Shown here in pieces: positions 10,106 to 17,610 of a stretch of DNA of 64,000 nucleotides; position 1 is the first letter of the stretch; each line of letters begins with the position of its first letter. The notes beneath the pieces are model-generated. The model ran no database searches. It was not told where the DNA came from and saw only the letters and a list, made by a program, of their open reading frames with translations. The stretch covers positions 1 through 64,000 of the forward strand of contig DAINSK010000009.1 in assembly GCA_036741355.1 (NCBI GenBank), read 5' to 3'. This DNA comes from JBBRGK01 sp036741355. GTDB taxonomy: Bacteria; Chloroflexota; Dehalococcoidia; CAUJGQ01. The translations under genes were made by a program, and so were the position numbers.

Positions 10106-11736
10106 GCACGGATTCCGTCCACTTCTGCCGCGACCTCAGAAATCTCAGCCTCCCGCACCAGGACCGAATGAATACGCTGCAAGCATTTTTGTTCCAGCTG
10201 CATGTGCTCCCTGTAGAGGCTGGATAGCGGCAGACTCAATCCCGGTTGCCTCGGCTTGGCCTCAACTACTCGCCGCGCCGAATGGAAGGCCACAATTTCC
10301 GCCAGTATCGCCCGAAAATGCACGGTGTCCTGGCCGGGCCACCCTGGGCGGGGGCCAAGATATCGTGCTAGAGACCTGTCGAGCGCCGAAACTCTTAGGA
10401 CTGATCCATCCCATACCGCGCGCTGAGGGAATGCCTCGGGTACGAGTTTGACGCTGATGCCCCCGGTGCGCTCTGCAGAAGCAAACACCTCCGCGACCGC
10501 CGTGCTGTCGCCAATCGACGCTAAGACCCGGGCTTTCGAGCCAACGCCGCGACCGGTAACTTCTACTGTTGCAACGCCGCAGTGTCTCCCCTCGTCGTAC
10601 TCAAAATTAGTCGGTCTTCGGACGATGGAGATCGCCGGATCTCCACTGATGGAAACCTCAAGGGTTTCGTCCGCTGCGAGTTCCCAGGGAGCGAGCACAA
10701 TCAGGCGTCTCTTTCCACCGTCGCGAAGCCGGTACGTCGAATGTTCGAACTGGAGTCGATCGATGGCTTGAGGAGGGTCTGGCTTACAACACTGGACTAG
10801 GCAATTTGCCGTGTTATTTCCGACCTGCACGCCAATTTCAGCTAGGTCACCCAGCTCGAGCCCAGTGACGGAGAAACTGCGACTCGAATAACCACCCCGG
10901 TTCAACAGAATGAGGTCCGCTGGCGTCACTTGGGCTGAGCCTGCCGAGATGCTTACCTGTGCTGTCTGAGCGAAGTCAATCTCACCTGGTCGTGGGCGGT
11001 AACGTACGACGAACCTTGCGGCGCGGCCCGGCTCCACTTCCTGTGCTGAAGGAATGATTTCGAGCCCAGACGCGACGTTCATGCCCGGCTGGTCGCCCGT
11101 CACCGGATCCTGTTCCTCGTCGAAAAACTGTCCAAGTACCCTACCAAGCTCACGAAGTCTGCGATTAGTTGCCGGGCTCATCCCGGAATCACGCGCCGCC
11201 TGCTCCATCTCTTTACGCAGGGCGTCGAGATGTGGAGAGAGGAACTGCTCGATTGCCGAAGTCATCGCGGCTACGAACGGGTGTTCGGTCGATAGAACGA
11301 GCCCTCTTCGGATTCTTGACACCAGCCGAATCGGGTTTTCGTTGGTAGGTTGCAGGCCTTTCTCGCGGCGATTGTCGTACTCAATAACCAAGCTTCTTAT
11401 ACCGGGGACGTCGGCCTCACCCCAAAACCACCCCAAGTAATTTGACCAAGGCTCGCGTTCGTATTTGCCCCCAACGATGTCGTATGCTGGGCGCCCAGAT
11501 CGAACGAGAACCCCGTGTCTCCAGTACTCTCTCTCCAAGCCGTCGTCTAGATTTTCGTTCGCCTTGTAAAGGTGTATATCGATAAACTCATCGGGATAGC
11601 CGGGAATCTCCAAGCGCTTGGCATGTTGAACCAGCTCTCCGCGCGGTGGATCGTAGACCAGGTGATCGGTGCGCCCTTGGTTAACGTCAACCAGTTGGAC
11701 TTCTCGATCTGTCCGATCGAGTAGACAGGGACGTAA
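10102..11736 (-). pseudogene. C-terminal part of an interrupted GHKL ATPase: transducer and Ig-like domains
   Basis: This frame continues directly, with no shift, from the GHKL fragment after one TAG at 11739-11737; the first possible restart is TTG 11613. Directly after the stop the reading is LRPCLLDRTDREVQLVDVNQ, followed by HLVYDPPRGELVQHAKRLEI, mixed alpha/beta sequence like the middle (transducer) domain of MORC/MutL/Hsp90-type ATPases. A helical stretch (PFVAAMTSAIEQFLSPHLDA and on to RVLGQFFDEE) comes next. Two beta-rich Ig-like domains then follow, beginning near GLEIIPSAQEVEPGRAARFV and DRLQFEHSTYRLRDG. The C-terminus is helical and charged. Conservation of a full open frame on both sides of the stop suggests a recent nonsense mutation or a base error rather than old decay. 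Without readthrough this part has no convincing ribosome site. Confidence 0.7.
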
Positions 11737-12309
11737 CTAGTAATGTCTTGTCAATGCCTCCCGAAGGTTCTTGTGATTCTTTAGCTTGAATCGTGGCTCA
11801 ACCGCGATCGTCGCGTCTGTACCGTATTTTTCTGAAGTCGCAACTGGGCTCTTGGCGATATCCGGTGAAATCGTGTAATGACCGTTGGTTTGAAGGTCGA
11901 ATTGAGCCACGCCTTCGGCGGTCGCGCTTCGCCACAGGATCGGGCCAAAGGCGGCACAGTCCTTTGCTCCTCGTCCCAGCAGTCCTCGCACGTCGGGGAT
12001 CTCTTCAAAGCCGCTTGTGCGAGCTCCTTCCTTCGCGAGTCGGTCTTGCATTTGCTGAACTGTCATCCCGCCAGCGCGATCGAGGACCGTGATTAAGCTC
12101 GGGCCGGTCTTTCGCTTTCGCTCGACTTCGATGCGTATCTGTCCCTTGCGCTTTCCCGTAAGCCGGGTATAGGCATCATCCGAGTTCGTAACCAATTCGA
12201 TAATTGCGCGAGTAGGATCCGCACCCATTGCCAGTTCGGCATCCTGTTCGAATGCTCGCTCGGTTAGCTCAATCATTCCTGTCATCCGGGTAATTGGCTT
12301 CGTAACCAT
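11737..12309 (-). CDS. GHKL (MORC/MutL/Hsp90-like) ATPase, N-terminal fragment ending at in-frame TAG
   Basis: The 190 residues hold a Bergerat ATP-binding fold: N-box IIELVTNSDDAY with Glu38 and Asn42, G1 motif DRAGG (Asp77), lid/G2 motif GLLGRGAKD (109-117) and a G3-like YGTDATI. This resembles the GHKL ATPases of MORC/MutL-type prokaryotic conflict systems more than histidine kinases, since no phospho-acceptor or receiver domain is attached. ATG 12309 has AAGGAG eight bases upstream and overlaps the preceding gene by 28 bases; ATG 12285 in an ATGA overlap is a second candidate. The frame ends at TAG 11739-11737, then runs on open for 545 more codons. Third gene of the 13.4-10.1 kb operon. 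Confidence 0.8.
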   Translation of the reverse strand: MVTKPITRMTGMIELTERAFEQDAELAMGADPTRAIIELVTNSDDAYTRLTGKRKGQIRIEVERKRKTGPSLITVLDRAGGMTVQQMQDRLAKEGARTSGFEEIPDVRGLLGRGAKDCAAFGPILWRSATAEGVAQFDLQTNGHYTISPDIAKSPVATSEKYGTDATIAVEPRFKLKNHKNLREALTRHY

Positions 12310-12851
12310 TCCACAAACTCCTTCATATTCGAATCTCCCGCGAAGACCGCCGTGTTCTCCAGTTCCCCCAGTCGCTGTTCAACGAGTTTTAGGGGCGCAT
12401 CGGCTGTTAACTGTGTCACGTCCGCGATGTCGTATCTCGTTGGAGCCGCGGCGCCTCGCTGCCACTCGGCAAGCAATGGGTGTGCCCGTAGTCTTTGAAG
12501 CAAGGTGTCGTTTATTTGGCTGACGGAGGAACGTGTCGGTCCCGCTTCCAATTGCTGCAAAGCCGACTGGTGCGCCCGGACCCACGCCACTCCTTCCGAT
12601 GTAAGTGTCCAGCCATGGAAGCTGTCGCCATCGACGAGATGTCCATATTTCGCCTTTTTTGCGTCGCTGAGCGCGGACCGCACCGTATCTTTGTCTGGGT
12701 ACTCCGGGTACGTCCTCCAACTGAACCTCGTGGGAGCAAGCCTCCAGCAAAGCACCGCTACCTGTTCGGTGTCGAGATGCTGCGTGGCACCGCCCGCAGT
12801 CGACAAGCAGTAGACGGCTAGCTCGTGGTTTGCCAACCTCTCCGAACTCAA
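12282..12851 (-). CDS. Winged-helix-like protein, middle gene of accessory operon
   Basis: About 189 residues from TTG 12851, which overlaps the stop of the upstream gene as TTGA. The N-terminal 100 residues look like a winged helix: helices with LAVYCLSTAGG and VRSALSDAKKAKYGHLV, then a wing-like GWTLTSEGVAWV. The second half is helical (SVSQINDTLLQRLRAHPLLA and LKLVEQRLGELENTAVFAGD). I recognise no named family. The next gene starts inside its 3-prime end (ATG 12309, 28-base overlap), so the three genes are translationally coupled. A DNA-binding or partner role to the ATPase is inferred from context only. The frame extends upstream to 12905, but this would overlap the HARE-HTH gene deeply. 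Confidence 0.7.
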   Translation of the reverse strand: MSSERLANHELAVYCLSTAGGATQHLDTEQVAVLCWRLAPTRFSWRTYPEYPDKDTVRSALSDAKKAKYGHLVDGDSFHGWTLTSEGVAWVRAHQSALQQLEAGPTRSSVSQINDTLLQRLRAHPLLAEWQRGAAAPTRYDIADVTQLTADAPLKLVEQRLGELENTAVFAGDSNMKEFVEWLRSQLPG

Positions 12852-13345
12852 TTTATTCCCGCCTTGCGCCGCTTGGTGCCAACGCTTCGAGCAGATTTGT
12901 CCCACTCGCGCAGACCATAGGTCCCACGACTAGGTCGGTACAGCCGCGGGTCATTGAAGTAGTGCGCAAGCAAGGTATTCGCCGGATCCTGACCTCCAGC
13001 TACATACTGCCCGCTGGACCGTAATTCCTTTTCGATTGCCCGATAGTGAAGCGGCGAGCCGGTTTCCCTCAGCAACGCGACCACGAGCTCGGCGGCATCC
13101 GCGGCGGCGTTAGTAAGCCTTGGAAGCTGCAATGGTCCCCCTCCAGCCCCTCGAATATCGAGCAACCCGCGCAGATACGTACGCTCGGTGTTCTTGCGCT
13201 CAATGTGCTGGTCGATTTCGTTGCGTCGAGCTTCGAGATTGGCGAGTTCTGACTCCACCTCCTCCAGGTAGCGCCGTAGGGCGCTTGTTCGAGAGCTGTC
13301 TTCCCTGTTGTCTCGCTGATCCAAGTTTCCTGCTTCGCTTGTCAT
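12848..13345 (-). CDS. Coiled coil plus HARE-HTH domain protein, first gene of accessory operon
   Basis: A 165-residue protein starting at ATG 13345 with AAAGGGG seven bases upstream. Residues 22-63 form a charged coiled coil (LRRYLEEVESELANLEARR and on). Residues about 83-148 match the HARE-HTH pattern: ELVVALLRETGSPLHYRAIE, an SSGQYVAGGQDPANTLLAHY segment, then LYRPSRGTYGLREW. HARE-HTH domains occur in RNA polymerase delta, ASXL/HB1 chromatin proteins and restriction-type systems, where they are proposed to read DNA, including modified DNA. A basic tail follows (GTKRRKAG). The stop is shared with the next gene. It could be the target-recognition or regulatory subunit of the operon; that role is inference. 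Confidence 0.8.
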   Translation of the reverse strand: MTSEAGNLDQRDNREDSSRTSALRRYLEEVESELANLEARRNEIDQHIERKNTERTYLRGLLDIRGAGGGPLQLPRLTNAAADAAELVVALLRETGSPLHYRAIEKELRSSGQYVAGGQDPANTLLAHYFNDPRLYRPSRGTYGLREWDKSARSVGTKRRKAGIN

Positions 13346-13358
13346 TCGTACACCCCTT

Positions 13359-13377
13359 TGCAATACCAATTATTGCA
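13359..13377. promoter_or_regulatory. Operator-like palindrome over the accessory operon promoter
   Basis: Perfect 7-base inverted repeat TGCAATA-(5)-TATTGCA. It overlaps the -10 box and ends next to the Shine-Dalgarno of the HARE-HTH gene, where a bound repressor would block both RNA polymerase and early transcription. Autoregulation by one of the two HTH-type proteins of the operon is inference. Confidence 0.5.
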
Positions 13378-13397
13378 CATGTATCTGACGCTGTCAA
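13369..13397 (-). promoter_or_regulatory. Near-consensus sigma-70 promoter of the accessory operon
   Basis: On the minus strand TTGACA (13397-13392), a 17-base spacer and AATAAT (13374-13369), five of six matches to the -10 consensus. Transcription would start about 20 bases before ATG 13345, a short leader that includes AAAGGGG. This is one of the best promoter matches seen in the window and reads straight into the three-gene operon. Confidence 0.65.
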
Positions 13398-14007
13398 GCA
13401 CTAGACAGCTGGTGTACCAAAGCAATGGCGATTCACCATGTATCCGGCCGTCTATAGATTTGTGGACCGTGGGTACAATGCCTTTGGAATAACCTGATGA
13501 GGACCAATATAAGGTGACGATGGGCTCTCTTTGTAAAATACAGCGGCAACGCTACTCTGGACGCCGTAAGGCTACATCGGCGAGTCGGGCCTGGCGTTTT
13601 GGGAGCGTCGTTTCGCCAAGGTCCGTGCGCCGCTTCGAATGACAGCGCTTTCGTCAGTGCGCCTAGCCGTCTTATATCGGAGGTAAAGGCGTTGCTGCGC
13701 CACGGTCAGCCGTTGGCTACTGGTAGTGGTTTTCAAAGACTGGTGTCATTCGCCGTCGGCATTGTGCTAAGCTGCTGGACTGGGTTAGGCTGCACTTTTC
13801 AAACTGGCTGTCCTGAAGCTCGGTCACGTGTGTGACGCACCGTGGCAGTCCGTCGAAAGTTGCATACCAATTGAGGCCAGCAGCTTAATGGTTCCGTCGA
13901 GCATCGAGTAGTAAAAGGGGCTGTTCGGCTTTTCGGGAAACGCGGCTTATCAATGGGGCACCGACGGTCGTCGCATAGTCGGCTATGCCGTCGACGTATG
14001 CGTAAAG
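13398..14007. other. Gene-free interval between accessory operon and phosphatase
   Basis: About 600 bases without a convincing gene. Frames present are short and composition-driven (for example one of 78 codons at 13599-13835 with no ribosome site or recognisable motif). A hairpin GCATAG-TCGG-CTATGC (about 13974-13989) lies just after the phosphatase stop and may act as its terminator, though it has no T-run. No tRNA, integrase remnant or direct repeats that would mark an attachment site were seen. It may be decayed flank of the accessory insertion. Confidence 0.5.
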
Positions 14008-14847
14008 CTACCGCTCGCTCGCAGCGACATATTCTCGCCAAAGCCGGAGAAAATCGGCCTGAACGGCCGGGCCGCCGGCGAGCGCCGCGGCATCGAAAAT
14101 GGTGGCGGCGTCTCCCTCGCGGTTCGTCACGACACCGCCGCCTTCAACGACTAAAAGTATACCCGCCGCGCTGTCCCATGGACATAACGAACCGTGCGAG
14201 TAGCAATCGTAGCGGCCGCTTGCAGCGTATGCCAGCCCGAGCGCGGCCGAGCCGGGGACTCGTAACGTCTGTAACCCAGGATACAGCCGATATGCGAAGC
14301 CCAACTGTTGCTTGCCGACCCGGTCGTCAAAACCGACGTCGATGGCGACGACGGACTCCATGACTGTCTTTTTGTCCGATGCCCGAGCTGGAACCCCATT
14401 GACGAGCAGCCCGCGACCGCGCTCCGCATAGAAGATCTCGCCTCGAACCGGGTCGAGGGTAAGGCCCAACACTGGCTCGCCGTCCAACGTCAAGGCGAGG
14501 TTGAATGCAAAGAACGGAATGCCGCTGGCGAAATTGCGTGTCCCGTCGATCGGGTCCAGTACCCACACATATCCCTCTGCCGGCGTTTCCGCGGCCGTCT
14601 CCTCGCCGAGCAGCCCGTGCTTGGGGAACGCCTCGCGGAGCATCGCCTCGACCATCCGCTCGACTTCAACGTCGTATTTGGTCACGACGTTGCCGCGACC
14701 CTTGTGCGAAACGGCTCTTTCAGAAGCAAAAGCCGTGCGCAGGACGTTGCCGGCCGCGGTTGAACATGCGCGCGCAACTTCGCCCGCGCTCTTGCCGTTT
14801 GCGGTAACGGGCAGGGGGTTGCTACGGTCGGAAGTGGCGTAGTTCAT
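14008..14847 (-). CDS. Inositol monophosphatase family protein
   Basis: A 279-residue member of the Mg-dependent, Li-sensitive phosphatase family. Metal-binding motifs are complete: GEETAAE (first Glu), DPIDGTRNFASGIPFF (core DPIDGT) and CPWDSAAGILLVVEGGG (C-terminal WDxAAG). The family removes phosphate from myo-inositol-1-phosphate or related sugar and nucleotide phosphates; which one is not decided by sequence. ATG 14847 is used; the frame extends to TTG 14886. It is divergent from the glycosidase-like gene, with only about 40 bases between starts. Confidence 0.92.
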   Translation of the reverse strand: MNYATSDRSNPLPVTANGKSAGEVARACSTAAGNVLRTAFASERAVSHKGRGNVVTKYDVEVERMVEAMLREAFPKHGLLGEETAAETPAEGYVWVLDPIDGTRNFASGIPFFAFNLALTLDGEPVLGLTLDPVRGEIFYAERGRGLLVNGVPARASDKKTVMESVVAIDVGFDDRVGKQQLGFAYRLYPGLQTLRVPGSAALGLAYAASGRYDCYSHGSLCPWDSAAGILLVVEGGGVVTNREGDAATIFDAAALAGGPAVQADFLRLWREYVAASER

Positions 14848-14885
14848 TTCCAAGCTATAGCAACCGATCGATGGCAGGTCAATCA

Positions 14886-15860
14886 ATGGCCCTTCCGCTC
14901 CTTGGCGCGAACTTCAGCCACAGGCAGGCGGAGTGGCTCGGGCTCGATCCCGACGAGACGTTCACCTTGCTGCTGGACGACCTCCGGGTGCGAATGTTTC
15001 GCATGTCACTTTACTGGGACGAGATTCAGCCGGAGCCGACCCGATATGACTTCTCTACGATCCAACGGAAGCTCGATCGGGCAGAGACGCGCCGCGCCCG
15101 TGTGCTGATCACCGTCGGACTAAAGGCTCAGCGCCATCCCTGGTTCTATCCACCCGCGTGGCTCGTACAGCGTGGCACGCCGCGCGGCGGTCCCATCTCC
15201 GATCAGAAGCGACTCACCGCCCATCTGCTGTTGATGCTCGAACGCGCTGTGGCCATGCTGGCGGATTTTGGCTGTATCGATAGCTGGCAGGTGGAGAACG
15301 AGCCGTTTCTACGGGACGCCGGGAGCGCGTCCGGCTGGGTGATCGACGATCGGACCTTGGAGAAGGAGATCAGCGCGGTCGCGGGCTCGGATCCGCGCCA
15401 CCGCCCCATCGTGGTTAACCATTCTTCGAACACGCTCTGGGAAAAGGGTTGGCTCAAAGCCCTGAAACTGGCGGACGTGCTCGGACAGGACGTATATCCT
15501 CACAGATCATCTCGGCATGGCCCGCTTCGCTACGGAGGTCCCTTCGCGCTCGGACCCTTGGGGCCGGGTTTGTTCGTCCAGTCCACACTCGCGCACCGCT
15601 TCGGTCGCCAGTTCTGGGTCACCGAGTTGCAGTCCGAACCATGGCAGACCGCTAGTCATTCAGGTCTGCAAACCCATGAGATTGACCGCATCTCGCCCGA
15701 TCGAATTGAGGAGGACCTCGCAATGGTGTCGCGGGTGCGGCCGGACCGAGTTTATTTCCGGGGCGCAGAGTGGTGGCGTCATCAGGCGCTTCAAGGCGAC
15801 GACCGATACTGGCGGCTCGCGCGACGTCTCTTTCACGAGCAATTGGAACGTGCGATCTGA
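14886..15860 (+). CDS. Glycoside hydrolase-like TIM-barrel protein
   Basis: About 324 residues that read as a (beta/alpha)8 glycosidase of the GH-A type. The N-terminal part has the usual GANFSHRQAEWLGLDPDETF and FRMSLYWDEIQP, the acid/base candidate is Glu in SWQVENEPF and the nucleophile candidate is Glu in FWVTELQSEPW. No signal peptide, so probably cytoplasmic. I cannot assign a GH family or substrate. ATG 14886 has AGGT six bases before it; ATG 14871 is an alternative. A link with the divergent inositol-phosphatase in sugar salvage is only suggested by position. Confidence 0.75.
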   Translation: MALPLLGANFSHRQAEWLGLDPDETFTLLLDDLRVRMFRMSLYWDEIQPEPTRYDFSTIQRKLDRAETRRARVLITVGLKAQRHPWFYPPAWLVQRGTPRGGPISDQKRLTAHLLLMLERAVAMLADFGCIDSWQVENEPFLRDAGSASGWVIDDRTLEKEISAVAGSDPRHRPIVVNHSSNTLWEKGWLKALKLADVLGQDVYPHRSSRHGPLRYGGPFALGPLGPGLFVQSTLAHRFGRQFWVTELQSEPWQTASHSGLQTHEIDRISPDRIEEDLAMVSRVRPDRVYFRGAEWWRHQALQGDDRYWRLARRLFHEQLERAI

Positions 15861-15878
15861 ACAGCTCGTGGCCGCGCT

Positions 15879-17543
15879 CTACATGCGCTCCGGGGCGCTC
15901 ATACCCATAAGGTCCAGAACCCGCGCGAGTACGGTCTTGGCGGCCAATACGAGCTTCAACCGCGCGGCCGCCAGGTCCATTTCTTCGCCGAGGACGCGGC
16001 AATTGTCGTAGAACACGTTCAGGTCTGACGCCAGCTCCTGGGCATAGTGGGGCAGGTGGTGTACTTCCAGCTTGCGTGCTGCAAATTCGATCAGCTCCGG
16101 CAGGATGACCATACGCCGAATGAGCGCCAGCTCAGCGGAATGCTTTAGCAGGCTCGTGTCACCATCAGAATCGTCGATCCCCTGTTCCGCCGCTTTGCTG
16201 AGGATGCCGGCGGTGCGAGCGTGCGCGTACTGTACGTAGTACACCGGGTTGTCATTGCTTTGCTTCTTGGCGAGCTCGAGGTCGAAGTCCATTGGCGCGT
16301 CGGGAGAGCGCGTTAGGAAGAAGAAACGGCAGGCGTCGGCCCCAACCTCCTCCACCACCTCGCGCAACGTGATGATGTCGCCGGACCGCTTACTCAACCG
16401 CACGGTCTCCGGCCCGCGGCGTAACGTCACCAACTGATAGAGCAGGATGGTCAGCCGATCGGGATCCAGGCCCAGCGCACCGATAGCGGTCTTCAACCTG
16501 GCGACGTGCCCCTGGTGGTCGGCGCCCCAAATATCGATGACCCGGTCAAATCGGCGCTTGAGGAACTTGTCAAAATGGTAGGCGATGTCCGAGGCGAAGT
16601 ACGTCGGCGACCCGCCGGTCCTGACAAGAACGTTGTCCTTTTCCTGTCCCAGCTCACTCGACGTAAACCAGACGGCGCCCTCGCGTTCGTTGACGTGCCC
16701 GCGCTCGCGTAACAGCTCCATCGCGTGGTCGTAGGTGCCGGAACCGTACAGCGAGCGTTCGCTGAACCACTCGTCGTACCTGACCCCGAGCAGCTCGAGG
16801 TCGGTCTGGATCTGCTTGACCATCAGCGCCACGCCGATATCGCGTAGCTCCGACGGCGGCGGCTGGACTTCGGGCTGGAGAAAACTATCGCCGTATTGCG
16901 CCCTGATCTGTTCTGCCAGCTCGGTCATATAGCTGCCCGGGTAGCCGTCTTCGGGCACTGGCACGTCGCGGCCGAATAGCTGCTGATAGCGCGCGTACAG
17001 CGTCCGCGCAAACGTCTCCGTCTGCGTGCCCGCATCGTTTACGTAGTATTCGCGCTCAACCCGATGTCCAGTGGCTCCCAGGATGCGGGCGAGCGTGCTG
17101 CCGGTTACGGCGCCGCGGCCATTGCCTACGTGTACCGGCCCCGTCGGGTTGGCGCTGACGAACTCGACCTGAACGCTTGTACCGGAGCCAAGGTCGCTTG
17201 CGCCGTATCCGGCGCCGGCCTCGATAATCGCGTCTACCTGATGCTGCAGCCACTCTTCGCTGATGTAGAAGTTGATGAAACCGGGTGGCGCCGCCACGAC
17301 CTCGCGAACGAAGTGGCCGGGTTCTATGTGGCGGGCGATCGTCCTGGCCAGGTCGATCGGCGACCCCGGGCCACCGAGCGCCTTCTTCAACCGAAGCGGC
17401 AGGCTCGTCGCATAATCGCCGTTTTCCGAGCGCTGCGGTCGCTCGACGATTACTTCGGGCAGCGTGACGGAGGGGATCTCTCCAGCCCGCTGGGCGGTCG
17501 ACGCGGCAGAGCGCACCAGTTCGGCGATCTCGTCTCTTATCAT
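15879..17543 (-). CDS. argS: Arginyl-tRNA synthetase
   Basis: A 554-residue class I aminoacyl-tRNA synthetase that charges tRNA(Arg). The Arg-specific N-terminal domain (VTLPEVIVERPQRSENGDYA) is present, the HIGH-type motif appears as NPTGPVHVGNGRGA, the KMSKS-type loop as RLSKRSGDIITLREVV, and the C-terminal DALR anticodon domain ends in LARVLDLMGM. Length is normal. Convergent with the glycosidase-like gene and followed at a distance by recG. Arginine synthesis genes lie elsewhere in the window, but no shared regulation is visible. Confidence 0.96.
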   Translation of the reverse strand: MIRDEIAELVRSAASTAQRAGEIPSVTLPEVIVERPQRSENGDYATSLPLRLKKALGGPGSPIDLARTIARHIEPGHFVREVVAAPPGFINFYISEEWLQHQVDAIIEAGAGYGASDLGSGTSVQVEFVSANPTGPVHVGNGRGAVTGSTLARILGATGHRVEREYYVNDAGTQTETFARTLYARYQQLFGRDVPVPEDGYPGSYMTELAEQIRAQYGDSFLQPEVQPPPSELRDIGVALMVKQIQTDLELLGVRYDEWFSERSLYGSGTYDHAMELLRERGHVNEREGAVWFTSSELGQEKDNVLVRTGGSPTYFASDIAYHFDKFLKRRFDRVIDIWGADHQGHVARLKTAIGALGLDPDRLTILLYQLVTLRRGPETVRLSKRSGDIITLREVVEEVGADACRFFFLTRSPDAPMDFDLELAKKQSNDNPVYYVQYAHARTAGILSKAAEQGIDDSDGDTSLLKHSAELALIRRMVILPELIEFAARKLEVHHLPHYAQELASDLNVFYDNCRVLGEEMDLAAARLKLVLAAKTVLARVLDLMGMSAPERM

Positions 17544-17610
17544 CTCGGAACCTCAGGATTCATCCTTTAACGCTACCATGCGTCAGTAGCATGCCGCACT
17601 GAGTCGCGAA

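Noticed and set aside
13599..13835. 78-codon frame in the gap beside the accessory operon
   Set aside because: No ribosome site, no motif, composition like the other empty frames there.
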